Shown one piece after another: positions 16,020-24,579 of a DNA stretch of 60,483 nt (its first letter is position 1; each line of letters starts with the position of its first letter). The stretch lies in assembly GCA_027002375.1 (NCBI GenBank), contig JALWZX010000035.1, positions 1-60,483 of the forward strand. The letters run 5' to 3'. The position numbers were made by a program, and so were the translations under genes. The notes beneath the pieces are model-generated. The model saw nothing but the letters and a program-made list of their open reading frames with translations, had not been told where the DNA came from and did not search any database. Origin of the DNA: a candidate division WWE3 bacterium (GTDB taxonomy: Bacteria; Patescibacteriota; WWE3; 2-01-FULL-39-13).

Positions 16020-17537
16020 ATGGCAACAGCGAAAGCTAAACCCAACAAAAAAGATTCTGCCAAAACGTCAAAAGAAGCAAAAGCTTTAAAAAGTAAGAAA
16101 AATGCACCAAAGAAGCAGATGAAAAAAGATAAAAAAGAAACTAAAGCTACGAAAGATAGTGTTTCTAAGAGTAAAACCGATACTAAAGTAAAGGTTAAAG
16201 CAAGCAAAACAAAAGAGCCAACAACAAAAGACACAGGCAAAAAAGATACAGAAAAATCACAGGGGCAACCGAATCTTCGTGATAACCCGAGAATAAAAAA
16301 TTTAGTAAATAAAGGTAGAAGCAAAGGTTTTGTTACGTACGATGAACTATTACGTGTAATTCCAGAAGCTGAAGAAAACATAGAGTTACTAGATGAACTA
16401 TACTCAATTTTCATTGAAGAAAAAATTGATGTAATGGAAGATCTGTCTGAAGTTGAATCTGTAAAAGATTTAGATCTCTCAGCATTAGAAAAAGAATTAA
16501 AAGAAACAACATTAGAAAGTACGTTAGCAAGAGATGTAACAGCTGACCCAGTAAGAATGTATTTAAGGGAAATCGGACGTGAAAACTTATTAACGGCAGA
16601 ACAAGAAGTAGAACTCGCCCAAATGGTAGAGGCACATGACTATGAACTAGCAGTTCAAAAACTCATAAAAGAAGGTGCAAAAAAACCAAGAATAGATAAA
16701 ATCGCAGCGATAATGATAGAAAACTATGAAGGCAAAAAAAGACAAATAAAAAGAGCACAAGAAGCAAAAGAACAATACGAAAGATTTAAAGCAGAAGGAA
16801 AATTATTTAAAATGAGAAAAGCACGAAAAAGATTAATAAACGCAAACTTAAGACTTGTTGTTTCAATTGCAAAAAGATATATGAACAGAGGTTTAACATT
16901 CTCTGACTTAATTCAAGAGGGAAATATAGGTTTAATGAGAGCGGTAGACAAATTTGACTGGCGAAGAGGATTTAAATTCTCAACTTATGCGACATGGTGG
17001 ATACGACAGGCAATAACAAGAGCAATCGCTGATCAAGCAAGAACCATAAGAATTCCCGTGCATATGATAGAAACAATAAACAAACTAAAAAGAGTTCAAA
17101 GAGAACTAGAGCAAAAATATGAAAGAGAGCCAACAGCAGAAGAAATAGCAAAAGTAATGGACATAGAACCAGAAAAAGTTGAGGAAATACTGAAGATTTC
17201 CCAAGAACCAAACAGTCTACAAACCAAAATAGGGCCAGAAGGTGACACAGAATTATCAGAATTTATAAGTGATGACAATACAACAGGACCAGAAGATTTA
17301 GCATCAGAAGAATTATTGAAAGGCCATATAGGTGAAATCTTAGACACATTAAACGAAAGAGAACGAAAAGTTTTAGAATTAAGATTTGGTTTAGTAGACA
17401 ACAAGCCAAGAACATTAGAAGAAGTAGGAAAAGTTTTTGGCGTTACAAGAGAGAGAATAAGACAAATAGAAGCAAAAGCTTTAAGAAAATTGAGACACCC
17501 ATCAAGAAGCAGACAACTAAAAGATTATTTGGCGTAG
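16020..17537 (+). CDS. rpoD: Primary RNA polymerase sigma factor (sigma-70/RpoD)
   Basis: After an about 85-residue tail of almost pure Lys/Ala/Thr/Ser come a region 1.1-like segment (FVTYDELLRVIPE) and region 1.2 (DPVRMYLREIGRENLLTAEQ). Region 2 is near-invariant (LRLVVSIAKRYMNRGL, SDLIQEGNIGLMRAVDKFDW, FSTYATWWIRQAITRAI). Region 3 is HMIETINKL, and region 4.2 carries the -35-binding helix-turn-helix (TLEEVGKVFGVTRERIRQIE). Regions 2.3-2.4 are intact, so it should recognise a TATAAT -10 box, in keeping with the boxes seen across the window. The Lys-rich N-terminal tail is unusual for the family and of unknown use. It follows dnaG by 3 bases. Confidence 0.97.
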   Translation: MATAKAKPNKKDSAKTSKEAKALKSKKNAPKKQMKKDKKETKATKDSVSKSKTDTKVKVKASKTKEPTTKDTGKKDTEKSQGQPNLRDNPRIKNLVNKGRSKGFVTYDELLRVIPEAEENIELLDELYSIFIEEKIDVMEDLSEVESVKDLDLSALEKELKETTLESTLARDVTADPVRMYLREIGRENLLTAEQEVELAQMVEAHDYELAVQKLIKEGAKKPRIDKIAAIMIENYEGKKRQIKRAQEAKEQYERFKAEGKLFKMRKARKRLINANLRLVVSIAKRYMNRGLTFSDLIQEGNIGLMRAVDKFDWRRGFKFSTYATWWIRQAITRAIADQARTIRIPVHMIETINKLKRVQRELEQKYEREPTAEEIAKVMDIEPEKVEEILKISQEPNSLQTKIGPEGDTELSEFISDDNTTGPEDLASEELLKGHIGEILDTLNERERKVLELRFGLVDNKPRTLEEVGKVFGVTRERIRQIEAKALRKLRHPSRSRQLKDYLA

Positions 17538-17546
17538 ATGTATAAT

Positions 17547-17697
17547 GAGTTTGGGGAATTCTAACGATTTCTTTCTTAGGAACTCGGTGGTGAAATCAGT
17601 TTGGGGTTAGCAGTTTCTGTGTGAGAAACTTGCTTGTGGAATCGGTCGGTGGGGGGGGTAGCAGTTTGTCTGCACGAAATTCGTGGGTGAAATTGGT
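17547..17697. repeat. Three degenerate about 50-bp tandem repeats after rpoD
   Basis: Three successive blocks (about 17547-17598, 17599-17646 and 17647-17697) share the order GTTTGGGG, then an AGCAGTTT-like arm, then a GTGG(T)GAAATCGGT-like end. The middle block contains a clean hairpin (AGTTTC 17612-17617 with GAAACT 17625-17630). They are imperfect, G-rich for this genome, and lie in the untranslated tail of rpoD before the strong terminator. Confidence 0.5.
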
Positions 17698-17707
17698 TAG
17701 ATTCAAA

Positions 17708-17737
17708 TGAGGCGGGGCGTAAAAACGCCCCGCCTCA
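17708..17737 (+). terminator. Strong hairpin ending the dnaG-rpoD transcript
   Basis: TGAGGCGGGGCGT (17708-17720) pairs perfectly with 17725-17737 around an AAAA loop. This is a 13-bp GC-rich stem, the strongest in the window. The following CATCTAAATTTTC has only a short, displaced T-run, so termination may be inefficient in one direction. Confidence 0.75.
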
Positions 17738-17795
17738 CATCTAAATTTTCAATATAGAAATTTACAATTAAATTCGGTAAAATAACCGATGTACA

Positions 17796-17823
17796 TTGAC
17801 AGACACAGTTAATCAACTACAAT
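17796..17823 (+). promoter_or_regulatory. Consensus sigma-70 promoter of tRNA-Asn
   Basis: TTGACA (17796-17801) and TACAAT (17818-17823) are 16 bases apart. Start of transcription near 17830 would give a tRNA precursor with a leader of about 29 bases. Confidence 0.75.
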
Positions 17824-17858
17824 ATTCGAATAGTCATTGTTTGATATTCATATACTAT

Positions 17859-17933
17859 TCCGCGGTAGCTCAATGGTGGAGCAGGAAGCTGTTAACTTCA
17901 AGGTTGCTGGTTCGAGTCCAGCCCGCGGAGCCA
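17859..17933 (+). tRNA. tRNA-Asn(GTT)
   Basis: Acceptor TCCGCGG pairs with CCGCGGA, followed by discriminator G and encoded CCA. The anticodon loop CTGTTAA gives GTT (Asn). The T arm is GCTGG TTCGAGT CCAGC. The 3' half (17898-17933) is also the antisense end of the recombinase gene, so this tRNA is the likely integration target of the following element. Confidence 0.95.
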
Positions 17934-19409
17934 TTTATTAGTTTTTTGTGTTTCATAGATAACATCAAACGGCTTATTTAGTGTAAACACAACATTTTCT
18001 TTACTTATTTCTAAGTTCGCAAACACTAATTTCAGTAGTTCATTCTTTTTTTCTGTGTTTGCCTTGTTATATATATCATAAGCTCTTTTTGAAAGCGATA
18101 ATATTGTACTGGCGACAAAATAATAGTCTCTATTCATCTCTGATAGTTTGGTTATACGTTGTTCGATTTCTTTCAATCTATGTTGTTTTTTATCTACAAA
18201 ATTATCAAACATTTCCTTTGTAATACTATCGTTAATGAATTTTGCCATTGCTTTGTCCATTTCGTCTGTTATTTTATTCTTTTCTGTTTGCAACCTTCTA
18301 ACTTGTGTGTTGTAATAAATCGTTTTTTCCTTGTGACTTTGCTTTAACCTTTCTATTACATCATTTATCATTTCTTCTGGTAGAGAAAGGTGTTCTAAAA
18401 CATCCTTTACAGCGTTGTCTTCTATAAAATTTTCCCTTACATGTGGATGCGATTCACAAATTCCTTTATAATTTGTACAACGTCCGTACACATGCCCTTT
18501 CTGTGTATAAAAACTTATACTACAACCACACTCAGCACATCTTGCCAATCCTTTGAATATGAATGGCTTTGACATGTTTTTATAAGGATTTGTGGTTTTC
18601 TTATGTTTTATTTGTTGAACCCTATCAAACAGTTCCTTGCTAATTAGTGGGTAATAGTTATGTTTATATAGATTATTTTTAACTCGCATATAACCATAGT
18701 AGAAAGGGTTGTTTAACATATAGGCGATTTGACTTCTTGATAAAGGTTTTCCCGATTTTCTATTTCTCAGTCCTTCTGTTTTAGCAAGTTTCCTTAGTTT
18801 AGATAATGAATATCTATTTGTCGCATACTCTTTAAATAACTTAATAACTATTTCAGCATATTCGGGGTCGGGTACTATCCATTTTGTCCCATCCTCTTTT
18901 TTAGTATTTTTATATCCTATTGGGGCTTTAGTTATCCATCGCCCTGTTGAATACATATTCTCAAATGCCCTCTTAACATTATCTGATATCGCATCAGAAT
19001 AATATTTTGCTAAGTTAAGACTTATACCGTATTGAAACTTTTGTGACGCAGGAGAATCACGATTTATGACTGTGTTATCCGATACAAAATGCAACTCAAT
19101 CCTTTCTGTATCTACTAATTGGCTGAGTTTTGCTATTCTTTTGTCAAAAACATTTCTTGTTAATCGGTCAACTTTATCTAAACAAACAACAATGGTTTCA
19201 TACTGGCTAATTTCCTCTATTTTTTCGATAATTTTGTCAAAAGTTTTCCGCTTTGTTTTATAGGCACTTTCATCAATTGAATATTCAGCTACTATGTCTA
19301 AATTGTTGTGTTTACAATATGTTTTCAGTCTCTTCAATTGAGCTGGTAAAGAATTATTCGCCTCTTTTTGTTCAGGGGTTGAAACTCTTGCAATGATTAA
19401 AGCTTTCAT
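17898..19409 (-). CDS. Large serine recombinase (site-specific integrase/resolvase)
   Basis: It catalyses integration and excision through a Ser-DNA covalent link. The resolvase domain starts at once: IIARVSTPEQ places the catalytic Ser at residue 10, and the helper Arg in VDRLTRN is present. The recombinase domain (about 150-260) has APIGYKN and PLSRSQIAYMLNNPFYYG. A zinc ribbon (CAECGCSI...YGRCTN...C, about 290-325) and a long coiled coil (about 365-440) complete a typical large serine recombinase of about 500 residues. The last 11 residues (WLRGLDSNQQP) are encoded by the antisense strand of tRNA-Asn, so the attachment site sits at the gene's 3' end. It is divergent from the XRE regulator. 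Confidence 0.93.
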   Translation of the reverse strand: MKALIIARVSTPEQKEANNSLPAQLKRLKTYCKHNNLDIVAEYSIDESAYKTKRKTFDKIIEKIEEISQYETIVVCLDKVDRLTRNVFDKRIAKLSQLVDTERIELHFVSDNTVINRDSPASQKFQYGISLNLAKYYSDAISDNVKRAFENMYSTGRWITKAPIGYKNTKKEDGTKWIVPDPEYAEIVIKLFKEYATNRYSLSKLRKLAKTEGLRNRKSGKPLSRSQIAYMLNNPFYYGYMRVKNNLYKHNYYPLISKELFDRVQQIKHKKTTNPYKNMSKPFIFKGLARCAECGCSISFYTQKGHVYGRCTNYKGICESHPHVRENFIEDNAVKDVLEHLSLPEEMINDVIERLKQSHKEKTIYYNTQVRRLQTEKNKITDEMDKAMAKFINDSITKEMFDNFVDKKQHRLKEIEQRITKLSEMNRDYYFVASTILSLSKRAYDIYNKANTEKKNELLKLVFANLEISKENVVFTLNKPFDVIYETQKTNKWLRGLDSNQQP

Positions 19410-19470
19410 TTTTATAAGATTTTTGCTTGTAATAATTAAAGGTATTATTACAAGTTAAACTAAAGATATG

Positions 19471-19491
19471 TTACTTATAGTCCGTAGACTA
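19471..19491. promoter_or_regulatory. Possible operator of the XRE regulator
   Basis: Between the divergent recombinase and regulator genes lies a dyad TAGTC CGTA GACTA (19478-19491), preceded by TTACTTA. The 12-mer TTACTTATAGTC recurs at 22165-22176, between the zinc-finger gene and the anchored OB-fold gene. A shared operator for the element's repressor is the natural reading, but it is inference. Confidence 0.4.
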
Positions 19492-19520
19492 ATAGTACAC
19501 TAATCGCAATACTTTAGTAA

Positions 19521-19751
19521 ATGACTAAAGCTTATAGCGACGATAAAATTAAAAAACAATTTGGAAATCGAGTTCGTTTATTGAGAAAAAAACTTAACCT
19601 GTCTCAAGAAGAACTTGGTTTCCAAACAGGATTAGATAGAACTTATATATCAGGCATTGAAAGAGGGTTTAGAAATCCATCTTTAGTTAATATTAACAAG
19701 CTTGCTAAGGCACTAAAGGTGGATTTAAAAACCTTATTTGACTTTAACTAA
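19521..19751 (+). CDS. XRE-family helix-turn-helix regulator
   Basis: This 76-residue protein is almost entirely a Cro/CI-type domain: GNRVRLLRKKLNLSQEELG, the recognition helix RTYISGIERG, and RNPSLVNINKLAKALKVDL. It would act as a DNA-binding dimer, probably controlling the divergent recombinase and its own gene. The last 4 bases overlap the convergent Rep-like gene. A lone small XRE protein beside an integrase is typical of phage-like or conjugative elements. Confidence 0.93.
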   Translation: MTKAYSDDKIKKQFGNRVRLLRKKLNLSQEELGFQTGLDRTYISGIERGFRNPSLVNINKLAKALKVDLKTLFDFN

Positions 19752-20911
19752 CCAGACTCATCACTGCTTATTACATCTGATAACTTTATGGGTTCATAGC
19801 TATATAAACTTCGGGATATCTTATAAACGAATGGTTGATGGGTTAATTCTTGTGATTGTATTCTATTAATCTCTTTAATTGATGCATCGATGTAGGAGTC
19901 AATATGTGTTTCTGTGTAATAACTGGATAATATGTTCTTTAAGTTTCTGATTCCAAACTGATTCATATGATAGTTTAGGTAAGCTAAAGCTAATAATTTC
20001 TGTAGTCTATAAGTTTTTTTTGTAATCTCTGATGATACCGTTAATATATGAACTATATCTAGTGGTGTTTGACTGTATATGAGTGGATTGTTTTCTAAAA
20101 TATATTTGTCCCATACTAAATTAAGAATTTTCATTGAAACAGATTCATTAAAAACATCTTTGAAGTGTACTTCTGTTTGTTCATATCCTATTTTGCTAAA
20201 GAAATTAGTAATTTTCTTTCTATTTGTTAATCTTACTTCAAATCTAAGCAAATTTATTTTATTTCCTTTAAACAGGGGTAGTTGATGATATTGTAGTTGC
20301 TCTTTGTCAACAGATGCCCTCTTGTTTTTATAGTAGTCCTTTATTTTGTCGTAAAAGACAATTTGCCAGGAGCCGTTATCGAAATATAGTGCATGTCCAT
20401 CATTTTTAAATAATTTAGTTGTTTTATGCAGGTGTTTTGTTACATTGGATTTGTTAATGGTTTCTAAAATTTTGTTTGTATTACTATTAACTTGAATGTT
20501 TTTACCATAATGTACAATAATTACTTTTGATTTTACTAAAGTATCTCTATCTACATTTACACCCATTGCGAAAATCTTTTTTTGTAGGGTGTGTATTACT
20601 TCTGAAAACTGATTTTCTGACAATTCGTCGATATTGTTCCCATATAGTAGTTTAGGGCACGAGAATTCTATAGTTAAGTTAAATTCTCTTTCTTTTTTAT
20701 GTGAATTCCATCTATAAATTAATGTTAGTCTAGGAAAATATTTATCAGATTTTTTAGCATTATAGGGGAATTTTTTAAACCTATACGGTTTAAGCCCAGT
20801 CTTATAATATTTGTAATCATCATTTGTAATCCCAAAATTATTTGGATTTGTAATTTTATATTGAGTTTTAGTTAATTCTAGCTTTACAGTATCAATCATA
20901 ATTGTTGCCAT
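19748..20911 (-). CDS. Putative plasmid/phage replication initiation protein
   Basis: The opening IMIDTVKLELT, the mid-region WQIVFYDKIKDYYKNKR and NLLRFEVRLTNRK resemble phage/plasmid replication proteins of the filamentous-phage gpII/X and Rep_trans type. These nick an origin and start rolling-circle replication. I cannot confirm the metal-binding HUH motif or the nucleophilic Tyr by eye; Tyr residues cluster near FYDKIKDYY. Position beside an XRE gene and an integrase supports a replication or transfer role. If correct, the element can exist as a replicating circle. The ATG at 20911 is chosen; a second in-frame ATG follows four codons later. Confidence 0.5.
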   Translation of the reverse strand: MATIMIDTVKLELTKTQYKITNPNNFGITNDDYKYYKTGLKPYRFKKFPYNAKKSDKYFPRLTLIYRWNSHKKEREFNLTIEFSCPKLLYGNNIDELSENQFSEVIHTLQKKIFAMGVNVDRDTLVKSKVIIVHYGKNIQVNSNTNKILETINKSNVTKHLHKTTKLFKNDGHALYFDNGSWQIVFYDKIKDYYKNKRASVDKEQLQYHQLPLFKGNKINLLRFEVRLTNRKKITNFFSKIGYEQTEVHFKDVFNESVSMKILNLVWDKYILENNPLIYSQTPLDIVHILTVSSEITKKTYRLQKLLALAYLNYHMNQFGIRNLKNILSSYYTETHIDSYIDASIKEINRIQSQELTHQPFVYKISRSLYSYEPIKLSDVISSDESG

Positions 20912-21011
20912 CTAACTCAATTAATAATTCAATATAAGCAATAAGGATATCGCTAACCTTAGGTTTCAAGTTCCCATTATGTTTGCCTAATTTGTACGCC
21001 TTTTTATTCAT
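20892..21011 (-). CDS. Small 39-residue open frame upstream of the Rep-like gene
   Basis: It reads MNKKAYKLGKHNGNLKP and ends in ELDGNNYD, overlapping the Rep-like start by 20 bases in another frame. It has a basic N-terminus and an aliphatic helix (ILIAYIELLIEL). Small proteins translationally coupled to rep genes are common on plasmids, but I see no clear ribosome binding site and cannot exclude chance. Confidence 0.3.
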   Translation of the reverse strand: MNKKAYKLGKHNGNLKPKVSDILIAYIELLIELDGNNYD

Positions 21012-21105
21012 ATGTGAATTTTAACCGAAAGGATTGTGGTGGCAGTTGAGTTTCAATGGGTTTCAGTTTGTTGACAAGGATGTTTTACAAAAAGTTTGTA
21101 TTTGG

Positions 21106-22101
21106 TTATTTCTTCCAGTGCGTATATCTTCCTATTCTTCGTTGTTCTTTGATGTATCGTTTTTTATATTCCTTTTGGCATTCCTTATCGCCGCAGGTTT
21201 TGTTATTAATCCTTTTAGGTACATATGTATTTTTGCATATCGGGCATACATACCTTTTATGTAAGTTTAGTAATTTGGTTTGTATCGTGTGTTGTATTTT
21301 TAGCCCGTTCAACCTATTTAAATGAAATAAACCCCAACTAGCCAAAAAGTACATGTAATCTGCTTTAGTTAGAACTTCGTTGTTTATGCACTTTACATAC
21401 GCCCATTTAAACTTTGTATCTAAATTAGCTAGTGAGCCAAACCCCAATAAAGTATAAAATACACTTTCTAGTTCATCTTTTGTTAGATTACATTTATTCA
21501 ATAATTCTTCAGATTTGGACTTACTGAAATATAAGTTCCGTAGTGAATAGTATTCTTTTGAGAATTCCGTTTCATATGGATAATCATCATCCGAGTTACT
21601 TAAATTCAACATATCGTTTCTTTCTGCCTCTACTTTGTCGGTAAATTTTTGTATTAACATTTTTGTTTTATAATAGATTAATACGAATTTAGTATATTTA
21701 GTCAAAAATTCGCTGTAAACATTCCTTTTACTTTTTAGCACATTTATATTCTGTCCTTCTTGTACTTTTTCAATATTTTCAATGTTCATATGCATCAACT
21801 TATGTAAATTTGGATATATTTTTAATAACTGAAATACAATTGTAATTTGTGGTCTTGAGTAATAAAAAACCGAGCCACTATCGGTTTGTGCTTTCATTAT
21901 GTAATCGTTGGGAACAAATGTATCTGTCTTTACACAAGGGTTCAGTAGACCTTCCTGCCTTAGTTGATGAAGGAATTCTTGGTTTATCTTCTGATGTATT
22001 CTCTCTTGGAGGTACATGTTGCATAAATCAATAAACCGACTTTCATTTGTTAAATCGGTTGGTGTAAAAGGAAATCCATTCTTTGTATAGTATATCTTCA
22101 T
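21106..22101 (-). CDS. Hypothetical protein with C-terminal zinc finger
   Basis: The 331 residues start with a mostly helical region (MQ-rich and charged) without recognised motifs. They end in a four-Cys finger, VCPICKNTYVP...KTCGDKECQKEY, followed by a strongly basic tail (KRYIKEQRRIGRYTHWKK). The finger resembles treble-clef/zinc-ribbon modules that bind DNA or rRNA. It is encoded on the same strand as the Rep-like gene, 94 bases upstream of the 39-residue open frame, so it probably belongs to the replication/maintenance module of the element. Function unknown. Confidence 0.65.
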   Translation of the reverse strand: MKIYYTKNGFPFTPTDLTNESRFIDLCNMYLQERIHQKINQEFLHQLRQEGLLNPCVKTDTFVPNDYIMKAQTDSGSVFYYSRPQITIVFQLLKIYPNLHKLMHMNIENIEKVQEGQNINVLKSKRNVYSEFLTKYTKFVLIYYKTKMLIQKFTDKVEAERNDMLNLSNSDDDYPYETEFSKEYYSLRNLYFSKSKSEELLNKCNLTKDELESVFYTLLGFGSLANLDTKFKWAYVKCINNEVLTKADYMYFLASWGLFHLNRLNGLKIQHTIQTKLLNLHKRYVCPICKNTYVPKRINNKTCGDKECQKEYKKRYIKEQRRIGRYTHWKK

Positions 22102-22249
22102 TACTTCATTGGTATTCTCTTTTGTATGAAATGTTAAGGTTTATATGGGTTTTGTTTGATAGGTTTACTTATAGTCTACACTTTGTTATATTTTATGTAA
22201 ATTGTAAGCAATATTATTAGTGTAAATATCGAAAAGGAGGTGAATATCA

Positions 22250-22780
22250 ATGAACAAATTTTTAAAATGGGGTGGGATAGTATTCGCTGTTCTTTTCGTG
22301 TTTGCAGTAATTGGTGCTGCTATGAGCGATGAATCATCGACAACCAGTAGTACACAAGATAATCCAGCGAAAACATCAGAAAAGAAAGAAAACACAACTC
22401 AACCCGTGAATACTGACGACAAGAACCAACAGGAAGTAAAAAAAGAAGAACCAAAAAAAGAAGTATTAGAAGTAAATGCTAGAACATTTGTGGGAGAGTT
22501 TGATAAGAATCAATTAGCTGCTGAAGAAAAATACAAAGGAAAAATTATAAAAACATCTGCGTATATAGATAACATATCGGAAGATATTTTAGGAAATCCG
22601 TTTCTATCATTGAATCCTTCTAGTGATAAATATTATGTAGGAACCAGTATGCAATGCTATTTTGACAACAAAAGTGAATTGACAGATTTAGAAAACGGAC
22701 AAAAGGTTACTGTTATTGGTAAGGTAGATGAACAAAGCTTAGGTATTATTTCAATAAAGGATTGTAAGGTTGTTGAATAA
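22250..22780 (+). CDS. Membrane-anchored OB-fold (tRNA_anti-like) protein
   Basis: The N-terminal helix (about residues 8-26, GIVFAVLFVFAVIGAAM) anchors the protein. A charged Lys/Glu/Thr linker (about 30-75) leads to a domain at about 76-176: RTFVGEFDKNQLAAEEKYKG, then KIIKTSAYIDNI and GQKVTVIGKVDEQ. That is the tRNA_anti-like family, a small OB fold of unknown ligand often secreted in Firmicutes. The start is fixed by a strong Shine-Dalgarno AGGAGGTG (22235-22242) 7 bases upstream, rare in this window and a hint of recent transfer. A long hairpin follows the stop. Confidence 0.82.
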   Translation: MNKFLKWGGIVFAVLFVFAVIGAAMSDESSTTSSTQDNPAKTSEKKENTTQPVNTDDKNQQEVKKEEPKKEVLEVNARTFVGEFDKNQLAAEEKYKGKIIKTSAYIDNISEDILGNPFLSLNPSSDKYYVGTSMQCYFDNKSELTDLENGQKVTVIGKVDEQSLGIISIKDCKVVE

Positions 22781-22785
22781 TTTAT

Positions 22786-22820
22786 TCTGGCGGGTGAGAA
22801 ATTTGTTCTTACCTGCCAGA
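22786..22820 (+). terminator. 15-bp stem-loop after the OB-fold gene
   Basis: TCTGGCGGGTGAGAA (22786-22800) pairs over its full length with 22806-22820, including two G-U pairs, around ATTTG. It lies 6 bases after the stop codon. The tail TATAAATCATTTATT is AT-rich but not a pure T-run. It should separate the OB-fold gene from the next gene. Confidence 0.65.
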
Positions 22821-22895
22821 TATAAATCATTTATTACTAAGATAGCGATTGTTTGTGTTTACACATAATGTATAGTACCCTATATTTTAAGTTGT

Positions 22896-24041
22896 ATGAA
22901 CGAACGCCACATTATAAATAGAATCCGACAGATTGTTGAAAGCTTTTTGAATGAAAATAGGGCTATTGAGGACCTAACCTTTAGTACTCTGCTTGAATAT
23001 TTTCATCTTGAGGAATCGAATATTTCAGATGAAGTTTTACGAAATTTAATATCTGATATCATCTTAATTGAAACACAAACGAATGCAGATAGTAGCGTAG
23101 TGGCAAAAAAGATACTTAATGTATTGAAAAACATGCCAACAGAATATGAATTTGTGTTTAGGTTACCTCAGAACAATAAATTACACAAGGTAGTTAGCAT
23201 ATGCGATAAAATCGCTTTACATAAGGTAGATAGGAGAAATGCAAAAGTTTATACAGCACCATTTAGTACATACGAGCATTATCTAAAGAAGATGATATTT
23301 GGATATAGTCTGATTAGCGTTGGGGATTGTGTATTAACCGTTAAGTGCAATGGGTATGTAGATAAAATGGGTTATTCGCACCTAATAGATATTATCAATC
23401 CAGAATTTGTTCGTGATGTGATAGTAGGGATATATATTGCATTAGGTGTTCTTAAACCTAGAAACACATTGCCAGCCATATTGAGTTCTAATAACATATA
23501 TAGTATTTATGACAATAATGGTGAATTAGTACGCTACAATAACGAAACAGATGAATATGATGCGATTCTTAATAAATATGAATTTGCTGATGTAGATAAC
23601 AATATTTTTGAGCTCGGAAATAATGTAGTAACCAATTTGTTTTGTGCAACACAACATGAAGATAATAAATCCAATCGGATGATAAAAAATGGTGTGTTCT
23701 GGTTTGTCCGTAGCATAGGAAATAAAGATAATCATCTTAAAGCAGTCTTTACTGTAGCTGCATTTGAGTATTTAACTGGATTGCCAAGGAATACTAAGAA
23801 AGAGGAATTTAGAGATGTAGTATCTAAAGCTATAGGCGATGAAGTTTGTGGTATTAATGTTAGTGATACTCTTAAAAGCCTCTACTTATTTAGAAATGAC
23901 ATTGTCCATGGGGATGAAGACATTATTGCCTCGAACTATTATAATGTTTCTGGTAGTATAGATAAATCTGTACTTGTATACAACAGCATTCGCCTTTTGG
24001 AACGATTTATTGCTAGTCAAATCTTTGATTCTTACCGTTAG
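22896..24041 (+). CDS. Hypothetical protein with HEPN-like C-terminal domain
   Basis: This is a 381-residue soluble protein. The C-terminal helical region (about 265-380) contains YLFRNDIVHGDED (Arg about residue 333, His about 338), which fits the Rx4-6H signature of Apea/HEPN-type domains. These are often ribonucleases or their inactive relatives in defence and stress systems. The N-terminal 260 residues have no recognised motif and may be a sensor. The gene stands alone between hairpin-bounded gaps in a cargo region with another Abi-type gene, which supports a defence role by context only. It is followed at 115 bases by a small four-helix membrane protein. Confidence 0.6.
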   Translation: MNERHIINRIRQIVESFLNENRAIEDLTFSTLLEYFHLEESNISDEVLRNLISDIILIETQTNADSSVVAKKILNVLKNMPTEYEFVFRLPQNNKLHKVVSICDKIALHKVDRRNAKVYTAPFSTYEHYLKKMIFGYSLISVGDCVLTVKCNGYVDKMGYSHLIDIINPEFVRDVIVGIYIALGVLKPRNTLPAILSSNNIYSIYDNNGELVRYNNETDEYDAILNKYEFADVDNNIFELGNNVVTNLFCATQHEDNKSNRMIKNGVFWFVRSIGNKDNHLKAVFTVAAFEYLTGLPRNTKKEEFRDVVSKAIGDEVCGINVSDTLKSLYLFRNDIVHGDEDIIASNYYNVSGSIDKSVLVYNSIRLLERFIASQIFDSYR

Positions 24042-24156
24042 ATTCAAAAGGTTATGGTGGATTAATAATAAGTTGTCTATTAACTTTCCAGTAGGTTAAA
24101 GATTTGTTACTCATTGCCATACAAATTAATAAGTTATATAGTCTAATTAATATATT

Positions 24157-24579
24157 ATGGGAAAAAAGAAGCAATCAAAAGATTGGTACATAGCGGTAAC
24201 ACACTTGTTAACGAGTGGCTTTCTTATATTCATACTTAATTTGGTTGTAATATTTTTAGCTATTTTCCTATTTCGTATAAATTTGAAAAATAATACTACA
24301 GTTTTTGTAATTATTACATCAGTTATTTGGATTTTAAGCATTTGGCCTGCGGTTATGTATTCTGCTAGATATATAAACAAAGCGTATATTGTGCAAGATA
24401 GTGAAAATATAGCAAAATTATCAACGATGTATTTCGGAATTTTAGGGGGCGTCTTCAGGTTAATAGTTTTGTTTACAGAAACAGCTCTTCTTATATCGAT
24501 TATGAAGTTAGCTTTTTTTGCGATTGGTGTTAGTGTATTTTACACATTAAGTAAGATGTATATTAAAAATGTTACGTAA
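24157..24579 (+). CDS. Small four-helix membrane protein (first of two related copies)
   Basis: This 140-residue protein has hydrophobic helices at about 20-45, 52-70, 92-112 and 115-133. Between helices 2 and 3 lies the segment SARYINKAYIVQDSENIAKLS. The protein at 25782-26198 has the same length, the same four-helix layout and a matching segment (SATRFFFKLYTVENPERMK), so the two are probably distant paralogues. Each follows a gene for a soluble protein of unknown function. No catalytic residues are apparent; a pore, sensor or membrane-disrupting effector are all conceivable. Confidence 0.65.
   Translation: MGKKKQSKDWYIAVTHLLTSGFLIFILNLVVIFLAIFLFRINLKNNTTVFVIITSVIWILSIWPAVMYSARYINKAYIVQDSENIAKLSTMYFGILGGVFRLIVLFTETALLISIMKLAFFAIGVSVFYTLSKMYIKNVT

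Larger units (their letters stand above)
17538..17858. other. 321-base gap between rpoD and tRNA-Asn
   Basis: No gene is visible here. The gap holds the degenerate repeats (17547-17697), the strong hairpin at 17708-17737 and the tRNA-Asn promoter at 17796-17823. Confidence 0.7.
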
